NCBI GenBank assembly: GCA_964036045.1
Contig: OZ038385.1
Span: 38,418,808 to 38,482,807 of the forward strand
Reading direction: 5' to 3'
Source of the DNA: Eutreptiella sp. 'Long Island Sound 2002'
Lineage: Eukaryota > Euglenozoa > Euglenophyceae > Eutreptiales > Eutreptiaceae
DNA length: 64,000 nucleotides
The position numbers and the translations under genes are program-made. This document shows, piece by piece, positions 1-13,400 of this stretch (positions are counted from its first letter, which is position 1; each line of letters opens with the position of its first letter). The notes below the pieces were generated by a model. The model did not search any database and was not told where the DNA came from. It saw nothing but the letters and a program-made list of their open reading frames with translations.

Positions 1-1645
1 AAATGTGGCAGGGCGACATAACCAAGGATTAGTGTGGAGCATTTCTCTTGTGTTCATTTGGGGCTTGCTTCCTAAAGGTTCCCAAACTTAGGGCTAACTG
101 TTGCATGAAAGATGCCTTGGGGTTAGGGTTGGTTGGTGGGTGAAAGATTCCGGAAGGTTGGAGCCGAGTAATGAAAATAAGATTCCTTTTGCTTGCATTT
201 AGAACCAATGTTTAGAAGTCTTGAAAAGTATGAATATAGGCGAATAAACTAGTACTCATTCTCGTCGAATTGTCTACGGATGCAACAAGAAAGAGGCAAG
301 AGGATGTCGCAAAGGAGCTTCAATTGAAGAGTGCATGATCCTCCTCCTTATTCCTGTTCCTCGTAGGGGGGGCTTTACCACAATCTTTACCGTGCATTGG
401 GGTACATCCTTCCTATAACATCCTTGGCCCATGCCTTAGCTTGGGGTCTGGGCTTACTTTGCACAGGTTTGTGCAGTGGCAGAGCATCCTCATATGCGCT
501 AAAATGCCCATGGGGCTGATCCAAATCAGAGTCATCACCCCATTTGTGCAGAGCACTCCGATCCTTCAAAATGGCTGCCCCACAACCTCAGGAAGCTTAG
601 CAAGCTTAGGGGTATTTGAATTCTCAATTCGAATTTGAGCATTTTGGGTATAACTACATTGGGTGAAAAAAATTTTCTGCCCCTTTCCCAAGAGGTAAAA
701 AAATTTCCAGGCGCAGCTGGCACACAAAGTAGTTGTTCCCCATGGTTCACCGGTGGCGTGGGTTTGGGGAATCCTCGTGGCTCCATGGCACCACAGCCAA
801 CAATCATGTTCAGCACCCCTAGCCCCAGGGCAGGGGGTTACTGCTGCCCCAAAATGCCAAACATGCACCCTACCCCACCCACCCAGCCCTTGACCAACCC
901 CCTCTCCCTCATCCTCACCAAGGGCATGGTGCCTACGTGCAGGTGTAAAGGGGTGCAAGTGTGTGTCCCTGTCGAAATATTGAGGAAGGCAAAGGCCGAT
1001 TACAGTCCTGGACGCTGTGCAACGGGTGAAGCGGGCGGGTTATGGGCTAGGGTCTGGCGACGCCGACTCCCTCCCAACCCCCGCCCACCCCTGGCATCGC
1101 AGCGCGACGGAAGGACTGGGCGCCCGGGGTCATGTAGGATCCTCTGAGGCCCTCCCCTGCCCCGATGACGAGGGGCCCATAGTATTAAGGAAGGCACTAG
1201 CCCTTCGAGGTCCAACCCGCTCGTATTCAGGAGGGTCACTATGCCTGTGGCGTTGTGCATCTGCGTGCCTGTGAACATACATAGTTGTGTGGGGCTGTTT
1301 GACCCCCGAAGGAACTCTGGGCTATGTCACGTGTGCACTGGCGGCAAACAGCATAAAGCGCAGAAAGAAAATGGGCTCGTCAGTGGCCTATAAGACCATA
1401 GGTACCTTTCTGTCGCAGAACAAGAGACACGAGGATGCCTGTGGGTAGGCCACAGAGATGCAAAGCAGTGGGTTTGCAGCGGTACGCCAGTGGCCGACGC
1501 TAAGCTTTACCCACTGGACCTGTAAATTCGACCTAACTTCTGAGTTCATAAGATTGGAAATGGAGATGGGCCCTCCCCCCCCTCTCCTCTTGGGCCTTGG
1601 TGTGAAGGGCCCTTTCTTCCCTGGACAGCCACAACTGCTGCACAC
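1..1645. other. OGT 3' intron, no exon recognised
   Basis: This stretch should be the intron after exon 10. I found no segment on the minus strand resembling the expected GTPMVTMPGE-type continuation. It holds short A/T-rich stretches near 660-720 and ordinary unique-looking sequence. Confidence 0.5.
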
Positions 1646-1819
1646 CTGCCCAGAGCGCGTCAGTCATGGTCGTGTGTCCGTTGTACACGGGAGTGTCCAA
1701 GAACAAGTCCGCGAGGTGGATGCGGCGCATGTAGTAGTCCTTCACTGCAACGTCAGTGAAAATCACACGGTGGGGCTCAATGCCGCACTGCGCCACCATC
1801 TTCACCAGCTGCTTCTCAC
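1646..1819 (-). CDS. OGT: OGT exon 10 (C-lobe, NGHTT nucleotide loop)
   Basis: Acceptor CAG, donor GTGTGC, phase 1 at both ends. RRIHLADLFLDTP, YNGHTTMTDALWAG matches the human [24 protein letters not shown], keeping the His-Thr-Thr and the following Asp. The next exon (human TPMVTMPGE onward) is not found in bases 1-1500, so it is beyond the left edge. Confidence 0.93.
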
Positions 1820-4800
1820 CTGAAATGCATGCAAAGGGGATCGGGGTGGAGGGGTGCGGCGGTCCGTGAAGCCTGCTTCACTGCGTAGTACAGCGCCTTG
1901 TCGCTTGTGTGACGTGCGTCTTTTGGGTACATTGGGTGTGGGGCAGGAAAAGCACAGTTTGGTGGGTCTAGGACCAGAGCCCCGGAAAATTGCAGGTTGT
2001 ATTTTTTGAAACAATGGCCTTAATTGATTCCAATTTGCTGCAGGTGTATTCCAATGAATTCAGGAACATGCTCTTTCACCCTAAACGTGGCAAACAAACA
2101 CTCTTCAACAACAGGCGGTGCGAAGTGTTAAGCAAGAAAAAATAATCTCTTTAGAGACGAAAAATTTTCGTGGAAATATTAATGCTCATTTTAAAACACA
2201 TCAGAGGCAAAATTTTGTCGTGAAAATATCAACGTCGGCTGTAAAATGCGGCAGAATAAAAACATTGGCAAAATTCTATTGCCTTGGGAAAGGCACCTCG
2301 AAGAGGGACTAGAGTCAGTCAGTTGGGCTGACAGTCAGCCAATCAGGCAGGCAGGCAGGCAGGCAGGCAGGAAGGCAGGCGGAAAAACACACTTCGGCTT
2401 TTTTTGGTGGCAGCCCACGTGTACAAGCAGTGGGGACTGACCTGTAGGCAGGAAAAACCAGTGGTCAAGTCGCCCACCGATCTGCCTGGCGCCGGCACGC
2501 GTTCATCGACTCATCAATTTTTTTTACCCGGCCCTGGTTAAAATCTTCACGCCCAAACCTTTGACCCCCCCACCCCCCCCAAAAAATGTGGCATCCAGTT
2601 TCAGGGGGACAGAGGGCTCAATCAAAAAATCCATTGGGGGATCGTTTTGTTGGGCAAAATAATGGTTTTACAAGGGGTTAGATATGCAATATCATGCCTT
2701 GAGGTGTGCTACGCGAACGACCCCCAAAAATGGGGTGTATGGCGTCCGACGCTTGACCTAACAACCTCTCTCTGAGGTAATTTACCAATATTAAACATCG
2801 AATGTCTAATTACAAATTCACAGAGGATAGAAAAATCAACCTCAAAAACCGGGTCCGATCAAGAGGTATGTCTCATTTCTGGTCGGAGAAAAGCGGTCGA
2901 AAACGCCACCTGGTACCAGAAGAACAGCTGTTAGGATTCTCCCAGAAGCATGGACCGGCGCCGGATCCGATTATGAGTGCCCTTGCAGCTCCCCTTGAAA
3001 CGCTTTGGATTGCAGGCACCCACACACCTGGTGGTGGAAACCTCAGCAGCCACAGCACGGAGTCTGGGGCCCGCTGCAGGATCCGCATCCACACCCTCCA
3101 AATCTCTGGGGTAATCTTGTACAGTTGGTTGAAGCATGCAAAGATGAACTTGTCTGCACACGATGACCGATCAAAGTGGGCAGGAGGCTGGCTGCTGGAG
3201 GCATTGACCCACTGGGATGGAGAGCCGGCCCTCGCCCCCCCTCCCCGACCTGATGACGCATTGCGCATTACGAAATTCGGCGGACCCAAAAAGGGACTTC
3301 CAAAGGTGGTCGGGGGAGGGGGTCCCTGATACCCAACATAAACGACCCTCATGGCGTGCTGCTCATTTGGAGGCATCATGGGCGACTTTGTTTTTTCAAG
3401 CAAAAGTACCAAAGGGCCGTTCGTGAGCCATCACTGCCACTCCAACTGCGCTGCTTCGTGTCGTGCGGCAGTCTTGAGCAACGTGCACTTTGGCTGTGGA
3501 TGAAGCCGTTTTGTACCGTTGCCCTCAGGACCGTGAACAAGCCACGCCCATCATGAAGTGGCATGTGCACGGTCCTTGTGTATTCCGCCCCCCTTCTTTA
3601 TTAAGCAATTTTAGGGGCCACAGCGGGCGCTGTGCGCGCGCAGTGCGAAACGTAGGCCATTTTGGACCCGTTTTCCCAATAGCCAAGGTGACCGCAGTAA
3701 CTACTGTGTTCCCAGACACAGGGCTACTCAGACTCTTACCCAGTCCAAAAACTCAGATAATGATTTCAAACAAACGATGGTCCATCTCAAAATTGCCACC
3801 AGGTATTCGCAGTGCCCCTGTTTGGTGCGTGAGGGTGGTGCCACTACTCACATCCGTGGCGCACTGCACCCCCCCCCCACACACACACAGCGTCTACCCC
3901 CCCCTTCCAATGTGGGCCTCAAAGGGTGCTTGCCAAGCTTGTCATGTGGCTTGCGTAACAGCATCGGGGGGCGATGGGTCACCAATTATGGCCCACAAGG
4001 GGCATTTTGCTTCAGGTTTGCATTCTCGTCCTCCAAGGCAGTGGAGGCCGAACGTGTGTGCGGGTACATTGATGCGAGCAGAAAGTAGCACTGAAAAATA
4101 CAACCCCCCGCCCCCGAGAAAAACAGTCGCACTGAAAAAGGACGAACACCACGCCTCCTGTTGACAGGGGTGTTGCTGTTTCACACTGAAAATGCCAGAT
4201 TTCTGTCTCAATCTGCTGTTTGTCACAGCAGATTGAGACAGAAATCGTGGACACAGGCTTCCCCGTTGGCGGGTGGTTTGCAGGGCGGGGACGGGGTTTA
4301 CCGAGCAGTGCCGTGCCTCGTGTTGCCTGCCTGTTCGACGCGCATCAATTGTGTGTGTGTGTGTGCGCGCGCGCGCTCTGGTGGGGGTGGGGGGCGTTCG
4401 GGATTAAGCCGACGCCCTTCCACGCCATCATCCACTGCCTTCCCAACGCCTCGCGTGCGACACAATCCTCATCCACGATGGCTGCCTCCGCTGTTTCCTG
4501 GCCAACTGCTGGTAAGCGAGCTGACTGCTGGGCGCTGTTCCCCCGCTGTGCCCGGGCGATGCCCGCGCTGAGAAGAAACGGCCCCTAAGTCCCCCCTGCG
4601 AAAACAACGCCCGTGTGAGAACAACCGGAGGTGTTGCTGCCACAACTTTTGGAACCGTGGAATTTGGTGGTTCCTTTTTCTGGTGGTCCATGGAGGTCAA
4701 GTTCTCTGCTGTGATCTGGGGCTGGGGGATGGTGTTGTGGGGATGCAGATGACGGTCCTGCCACTTGGTGCCACATGTCCGGGGTCCAGGCGTGCAGGTC

Positions 4801-7451
4801 ATCGTACCTGCGTCTTCTCGCGGTGCAGGCACATGGGCCAGGGATGCGCTTGATGGGGGGCGGGGGGTAAGTAAGACTGGCTGCAAAAGCGGTTGCCAAC
4901 GGTCGGAAAACCGGTTGGGAGGCCATTTCTGGCGGGTACAAATTGGTTGGGGGGCCGCCGAGGACGGACGGACTCGGTTGGCAGGGTTGGCCGTCACAAC
5001 AGGGGCTGGGCGGGGGGGGGGGGGGGCTTCTAAGTGCAAGGGCTCTAAGTGCAAGGGCTCTCAGTGCACCCCTGCCCTGGGGGTTCCCTCCGTCAGTGGC
5101 CTGGACACCGACATTCCCAGGGCCGCACCCGAAGCTGCTTCGTCCCCCCTGGTGTTGGTGTGAGGGGTCACAGTGGGGTCTCACATCTGCCATCCTGTGC
5201 GGTTTGGCGGAATCCTGGTCCCTGATCCCAGCACCCAGCGGCACCCACACACAAATTCAACGACAACCAATTGAACGGCAGGAGCGCGCGGCCGCGCGGT
5301 CTTTTTGTGGGCGACAGGATGCCCCCCTCTGCAATCAAGTCCCGGCGGCCCACGCTGGTGCATTTCGGGGAGCACCGAAGAGCACACACACAGGGCGGCT
5401 GGAGGGGGCTGGCACACCGTTTCGGGCGGGTACTGCCCGTTATAAAGGCCACCAGGGTGGACATCCGGGGAACTGCAGACAGCGGCTGGGTCGCATGCTC
5501 GGCCCACGGGTGGAGGAGCGGGGCCCCTTCCAAGGAAATATTAGAAGGGGAGGGGGGGGGGGATGGGTCCCGAAAGTTGGTCTACCAAAAACAGCCCAAC
5601 CAGATGTCCCAAGAAGAACCTCAAGGCAACAAAGGATCACAGAACAGGATGAAATAGCATGACAGGCAACGGTAGAGCAGGCTACACAAAATACACGAGA
5701 TCGCACGAGGGAGTCGAGTTTCCCAATGGGTGAAGTTTGTTTTTCCCGCTTTGGTCACTTTGGTCTTGGGGGCGGGGGGGGGGGTCCAAGGGGGGTACCC
5801 CCCCCCTCCTCCTACGGTGCACGGCGATTCTACTACACTTCCCCGCCCCCTTGTCCTGCTTCCCACGGTGTCCCAGCGGCCGCAGCGCAGACCTTGAGGT
5901 AACCCCAGCATCTCGCGAGTCGCCAGTTCGCTGGGGTCGAAGGCGGGAGGGTACGTTTGCTTGTGATCATTTACAAAATAGGAGTGGGGCATGCGGGCGA
6001 TCTTTTCCGTGTATAAGTCAAAGCACCGGTCGGGGGTCACCGTGTAATCGGTGATCAAATAGTCGATCCAGTCGGCCCCCATGGTGCCGGCGAAGCCCAT
6101 GTACGACACCTGAGGAACGGTGGGGACAAGGGGTGCAGTTCGGCGGGGGCGGGAGGGGGGCGTCTGGGTTGTGGGTGGGTCAGGCCGATTGGGGCAAAGG
6201 CTCCCACTCCATCAGTTTGGACAGGCGGGCGTTCGCACAGCCCAAGTCCGGACCGGAACGCAGTGGTCCCATGCCGCGCGGTGCTGAGGAATGCCGTGCG
6301 GCGGGACCGGCTGTAGCAAAGGGCGTGGGGGGTGCACACAGAATTGGCGGCCCACGCACACAGAGCGACACCCACGATGTCCCTGCACGCCCGCACACCC
6401 ACCCACACCCACACCCACACCCACCCCCACACACACACGCGGATGACGCAAAGCGACCAGAGCCCAGAACCAGCAAGAACAGGACAGGCGCAGGCACTGG
6501 TCGTGAGTAGATTCTCGTCAGGCCGCAAACAGTCAAAGAAAAATCATGACCATCAGCGACTAGGCGCCTTTCTGCAGTACAGGGTGAGAGGAAGAGGCAC
6601 ATCCTGCACCCGATCTCGACCGTCTCCAGCCCTCGGCAGCCGCGCAGAGCGCTAAGCCAAGGGCCTGTGAAGGACAGAATGAAATGTCACTTAAGCTCCG
6701 CGTACGGCTGCGGGAATGTATTGGAGCCCTCACCTCAGGCCCCCTGCACGACTCCCAGCCCAACCAACGAAATCTAATGGCTCAAATCAGCACACACACA
6801 CACACACGCACGATTGCCAAGCACAGCACAACAATAGTGGCTGAGTGTGAACCCACACACGCACACACACACACACACACACACGACTGCAGAAACGAAG
6901 GCAAACAAGCATTGGTCGTACAGACTTACGGTGAATGCCCAGATCTCGCCAGGTATGGGTCACGACAGGAACATGACACACATGCACATGCCCTGCCTAC
7001 ACAAGGGATACTTCGAAAAAAAAATAGACACTCCGAAACACACGCGCGCGCGCGACAACCGCGGCAAACAGGCACCAGGACAGGGCTGAGTGCTCAGGTC
7101 TCAAGAACATGCGACCGTGTGACAAACAGCCACATTTGTGCAAAATAGAATGTCATGAAGATGACCAGCAGCCGTCCTTCTGCAGGCGGCACGCACACAC
7201 ACACACACACACAAACACCAATGAACCAACGACCCAAGCACCCACTGTGGATGAGCACAACAGGGCAGGCGAATCACAGGGCACTGGTCACCAAACACCT
7301 CATCAGGCCAACATATTGAAGAAAGTCATGTGGCTAGGCGCCTTTCTGTAATGAGTCAGGGAGGAGGAGGGACGTGGGAGGTTTTTCCCCAATGTTCTTG
7401 AGTCACAGGCTCCCGCACACACACACAGACACACAGACACAGACACACAGA

Positions 7452-7485
<34 letters not shown>

Positions 7486-10400
7486 CGCACGCGGACACAT
7501 GCATGCACACAGGCACACGGGGGTACACTTGCGGGGCAGGGGGGCTGGACGGTCATCTCAGGAGGCGGCAAAACCGGCCACGGGCGGTTGGAAGACAGGT
7601 CTGCGCACGCCGCGCACGCCGCTGGTGGTGCACGGAAGCGGTGGGCAGGGCTGCCCGTCACTCCGAAGAGGGACTGGGGTACCCCTCCCCCGCTGCGAGC
7701 GCACACCGGCACCGGGGTAACGCACACAAACCGGAACAGATGCCAACGCGCCCCCCGGGATGCATTAGAAGGGAAGGGCCTCAGAGGCCACCCCAGAGGC
7801 GGTTAGACAGGCGGTTGGAGGAGGTTGCAAAACCGGTTGGGAATGGTTACTGTCGGTTACAAATGCCATTGAGCCTGGCACTTGTCGTTCGGGAGACAGT
7901 GGCGGGGCGTAGGCTGGGCGCCTGGGAAGGGGGTGGGGGATGCCCCCCCCCCCCCCTTCCAATGCATCCCCCCCCAGGCGGTCCTGAGCACATGCAGACC
8001 AAGGGGGGCGGCCTGTACAAATTCTAGACCCCAACCGGGTGCGAAAACTTTTGGGGGTCTGGAAGGGGGGGGGGGGGGTAGGTGGGTCGGCCAGTCAGCT
8101 GCCGGGGTCCCTAGAGGGGGTCAGTGGGTACCCCAACATACAAAGCTCAAAATGACCCCCATGACGCACTGATCATTTTGAACATACACAAATGGGGTAA
8201 AAAAATTTTTCAGAAAAAATTTGCGCACTGGCTCAGGCTCCTATCAGCCAAGGTCAGACCCGGAGGTCAGGTCAGGGGTCAAAAAATTTTCTGTGTTTTC
8301 CAAACATTTTTGATCATTCTCCACAAAATTCTGAGTATTTTGAGAAAAGACAGATGGGGTGAAAAAAAAAATATACCCCCTCAAGAAGGGCAAAAAAAAA
8401 AAAATTTCGGCGCCGACCCTTTCCCCCAAAATCTCAAATTGGAGAAGGACGGGTTCCAAAACTTTGGGGGGGTCTGGAGGGGGGGGGGGGGAGGGGGGGG
8501 GGGTCTGGAATTCGAACAGGCCGCCCCCCTTGATGCAGACAGAACCGACTGGGTCCCGTCCGTGAGTCGCCATCGCAGTAGGTCAACCTGCAACCCCCGC
8601 AGTTGGCTTGTCTTTCAGGGCTGTCCTTGGCAGTGGTCAACAAAAAAAAAAACAGGATGTGGCTCCACCGGGACCCCAGCGACCGATGGATGCAGAGGTC
8701 GAGCACCGTGTGCAGATAAAGTGCAGAGGCCGCGACACGAAAGCCGACACGGACGCACAGCAGCGCCCAAAGACCACGGTCGAACCCTCCCCCTTTGATT
8801 ATCACGCGCGTGGTATTGTTTTGACCACCCGTATTCAGCGAAGCATTATCAGTCCCTTCCGGCCCGCCCTAGCGCCTGGGACGACGTAGCCGGATGACTT
8901 GTGCCCCCTCCGGGACTCGAACTCGGCACCTCCCGTTCAGGCGTCATGTGTCATGACACCTAAGCTGAGCTTGGCCACTGGCGGGCACCATGCAGCAGGG
9001 CAGAGTTTAAAAATGTGTTGCTCCGCCTACTTTCGGGGTCCACAACGCAATGCAATGGAGATGGGGCGCCATCGCACATAAAGGGGGCGGGGTGTCGTGC
9101 TGCAGCAGCTCGCGGCACACCTGGATGGGCGCTGGCCGCAGCACAAAAACCTCGTTCCTCGCCCCCTTCGTGTAGCCATTCAAATTGATCAGAATGTGGA
9201 TCTGGTGTTCGTTCCGGATCATTTCACAAATCTCTAACGTTGTGGTCTCGGTCACATCTCGGAAATGGTCGCAACCTGAAAGTCGGGCAAACAGCTTTAC
9301 TGCCTTTGGGGGGGTGGGTCGGAGGGAGATGGGCGGAGTTGGTGGCGTAGTGTGTGGGTGGGCGGCGCGTGAGTGGATGCGTGGATGCATAGGCACAAAC
9401 GACTGGGGCTGGAAGGCACGCGGAGGCGGGGTCCATGGACACGCAGGAGGGACACGCAAGGGGCATGCACAGTGCGGGCATGACACACCCGCAGCGAACA
9501 CGGTCGTCGGGAGCTACCAGTGACCGCGACGGCACAGAAGCACGATTACCACTTTCGGGTCGCAAGGCAAAATACACCGGACAGCCCCCCCTGCGTGACA
9601 TTCCGTCGGGTTGCTGTTTCTTTACGGGACCCTGGGCTTTGTGTCGGCCGCTGCGACTGGTGCTCCTGCTGCATTCGCGGAGCCCGGTGGTTGGTGTGCC
9701 GGAGCTGTGCGGCAAATGCCGTTCGTGCGTTAGCGGTGCCGAGTACTGAGCATACCAAGTTTGTGCTGGATGTTGCGGGGGTCATTTGACGGTTTTTGCG
9801 GCCCAAGCACCTGCGCCGCCCTCCGGTCGTCCACAAACTGCCTCGATGCGTTTCCGTGTGTGCGAGGCGTCCTAGAGGACACAAGTAGAATATAGAATAG
9901 CCATCAAGAGCCTTGTGGACACAAGTATGATATGGAATAGCCATCAAGAGCCTTGTGGACACAAGTATGATATGGAATAGCCATCAAGGGCCTAGAGGAG
10001 ACGCGTATGATATAGAACAGCCATCAAGGGCTTAGAGGACACGAGTATGACATAGAATAGCCATCAAGGGTCTAGAGGACACGAGTATGATATAGAAGAG
10101 CCAACAAGGGCCTAGAGGACACGAGTATGATATAGAACAGCCATCGAGGGCGTACACGACAGGAGTATGATACAATGTAGCCATCAGGGGTCTAAAGGAC
10201 ACGAGTGTGATATGATAGAGCCATAAGGGGACTGAAGGACACGAGTATGATATAGAATCGCGATCAAGCGCCTAGAGGACACGAGTAGGATACACAACGG
10301 GCATCAAGGGCTTCGAGGACACGAGTATGACACAGAATAGCCATCAAGAGTCTAGTGGACACAAGTATGGTATAGAACAGCCATCAAGGGCCTAGAGGAC

Positions 10401-13400
10401 ACGAGTATGATATAGAACATCCATCAAAGGCCTAGAGGACACGAGTATGATATAGAACAGCCATCGAGGGCGTACACGACAAGAGTATGATACAATGTAG
10501 CCATTACAGGTCTAAAGGACACGAGTGTGATATGATAGAGCCATAAGAGGAATGAAGGACACGAGTATGATATGTAATAGCCATCAAGGGTCCACGGGAC
10601 ACAAGTATGACACAGAACAGCCTTCAAGAGCCTAGTGGACATAAGTATGATATAGAACAGCCGCCAAGGCCCTAGTGGACACCAGTATGGTACAGAATAG
10701 CCAACAAGTGCCTAGAGGACACGAGTATGATATAGAAGAGCCATCAAGGGCCTAGAGGACACCAATATCACATAGAACAGCAATCAAGGGCCTAGAGGAC
10801 ACGAATATGATATGGAATAGCCATCAAGGGCCTAGAGGTCTCAAGTATGATATAAAACGGCCATCAAGACCACACGACCACAGGACACGAGTCGGGTATA
10901 GAACACCCATAAAAAAATGGCGTAGAGGACACAAGTATGATATAGAATAGCCATCACGGGTCTAAAGGACAGGAGTATGACATAGAACACCCATCAAGGG
11001 CCTAGCGGACGCAAGTATGATGTAGAACGACCATCAAGGGCCTAGAGGACACGGGTATGATATAAAACAGCCATCAAGGGCCTAGAGGACACGGGTATGA
11101 TATAAGACAACCATCAAGGGCCTAGAGGACACAGGTATGATATAAAACAACCATCAAGGGACTAGAGGACACGAGGATGACATCGAATAGCCATCAAGGG
11201 CCTAGAGGACACGAGGATGACATCGAATAGCCATCAAGGGCCTAGCGGACGCAAGTATGATGTAGAACGACCATCAAGGGCCTAGAGGACACAAGTATGA
11301 TATAGAACAGCCATCAAGGGCCGAAAGGACACGGGTATGATATAAAACAAACATCAAGGGCCTAGAGGACACGAGTATGATATAGAACAGCCATCAAGGG
11401 CCTAGAGGACACGGGTACGATATAAAACAGCCATCAAGGGCCTAGAGGACACGGGTATGATATAAGACGGGCATCAAGGGCCTAGAGGACACGAGGATGA
11501 CGTCCAATAGCCATCAAGGGCCTAGAGGACACGAGTATGATATAAAAAAACCATCAAGGGCCCAGAGGACACGGGTATGGTATAAAGCAGCCATCCAGGG
11601 CCCAGAAGACACGAGAATGACATCGAATAGCCATCAAGGGCCTAGAGGACACAAGTATCATGTAGAACGACCATCAAGGGCTTAGATGGCACGGGTATGA
11701 TATAAAACAGCCATCAAGGGCCTAGAGCACACAAGTATGATGTAAAACAGCCATCACGGGCCTAGAGGACACGGGTATGATATAAAACAGCCATCAAGGG
11801 CCTAGAGGACACAAGTATGATATAAAACAGCCATCACCGGCCTAGAGGACACGGGTATATAAAACAGCCATCAAGGGCCTAGAGGACACGAGGATGACAT
11901 CGAATAGCCATCAAGGGCCTAGCGGACACAAGTATGATGTAGAACGACCATCAAGGGCCTAGAGGACACAAGTATGATATAGAACGACAATCCAAGGCCT
12001 AGAGGAAACAAGTATGATATAGATCAGCCATCAAGGGCCTAGCGGACACAAGTATGATATAGAACGACCATCAAGGGCCTAGAGGACACAAGTATGATAT
12101 AAAACAGCCATCAAGGGCCCGGCGGACACAAGTATGATATAGAACGACAATCCAAGGCCTAGAGGACACAAGTATGATATAGAACGACAATCCAAGGCCT
12201 AGAAGAAACAAGTATGATATAGATCAGCCATCAAGGGCCTAGCGGACACAAGTATGATATAGAACGACCATCAAGGGCCTAGAGGACACAAGTATGATAT
12301 AAAACAGCCATCAAGGGCCTAGAGGGCACAAGTATGACATCGAATAGCCATCAAGGGCCTAGAGGACACGAGGACGACATCAAATAGCCATCAAGGGCCT
12401 GGAGGACACGAGTATGATATAAAACAGCCATCAAGGGCCTAGAGGACACAAGTATGATATAAAACAGCCATCAAGGACCTAGCGGACACGGGTATGGTAT
12501 AAAATAGTCATCATGGGTCAAAAGGACACGAGTACGATATAGAACCCCAATCAAGGGCATAGAGGACACGAGTATGATATAGAATAGTTATCAAGGGCCT
12601 AGAGGACATGGGTATGATATTGAATAGCTCTCAAGCGCCTAGAGGACACGAGGATGACATCAAATAGCCATCAAGGGCCTTGTGGACACGAGTATGATAT
12701 AGAAGAGCCATCAAAGGCCTAGCGGACACAAGTATGATATAGAACAGCCAACAAAGGCCTAGAGGATACGAGTATGACATGAAACAGCCATCACGGGCCT
12801 AGAGGACACGAATATGATATAGAACTGCCACCAAGGGCCTAGAGGACACGGGTATGACATAGAATAGCAATCAAGGGCCTTGTGGACACCAGCATGATAT
12901 AGAACAAGCATCAACGGCCTAGAGGACACGAGTATGATATACACCAGCCAGCAAGGGCCTAGAGGACACGAGTATGATATAGAACAGCTATCAAGGGCCT
13001 AGAGGACATGAGTATGATATACACCAGCCAGCAAGGGCCTAGAGGACACGAGTATGATATACACCAGCCAGCAAGGGCCTAGAGGACACGAGTATGATAT
13101 AGAACAGCTATCAAGGGCCTAGAGGACACGAGTATGATATACACCAGCCAGCAAGGGCCTAGAGGACACGAGTATGATATAGAATAGTTATCAAGGGCCT
13201 AGAGGACATGAGTATGATATTGAATAGCTCTCAAGCGCCTAGAGGACACGAGGATGACATCAAATAGCCATCAAGGGCCTAGAGGACACGAGTATGATAT
13301 AGAACAGCCAGCAAGGGCCTTGTGGACACGAGTATGATATAGAAGAGCCATCAAGGGCCTTGTGGACACGAGTATGATATAGAACAGCCAACAAAGGCCT

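Noticed and set aside
8618-8660. Additional hAT MITE beginning CAGGGCTGTCCTTGG
   Set aside because: No matching right terminus or 8-bp duplication could be found nearby.
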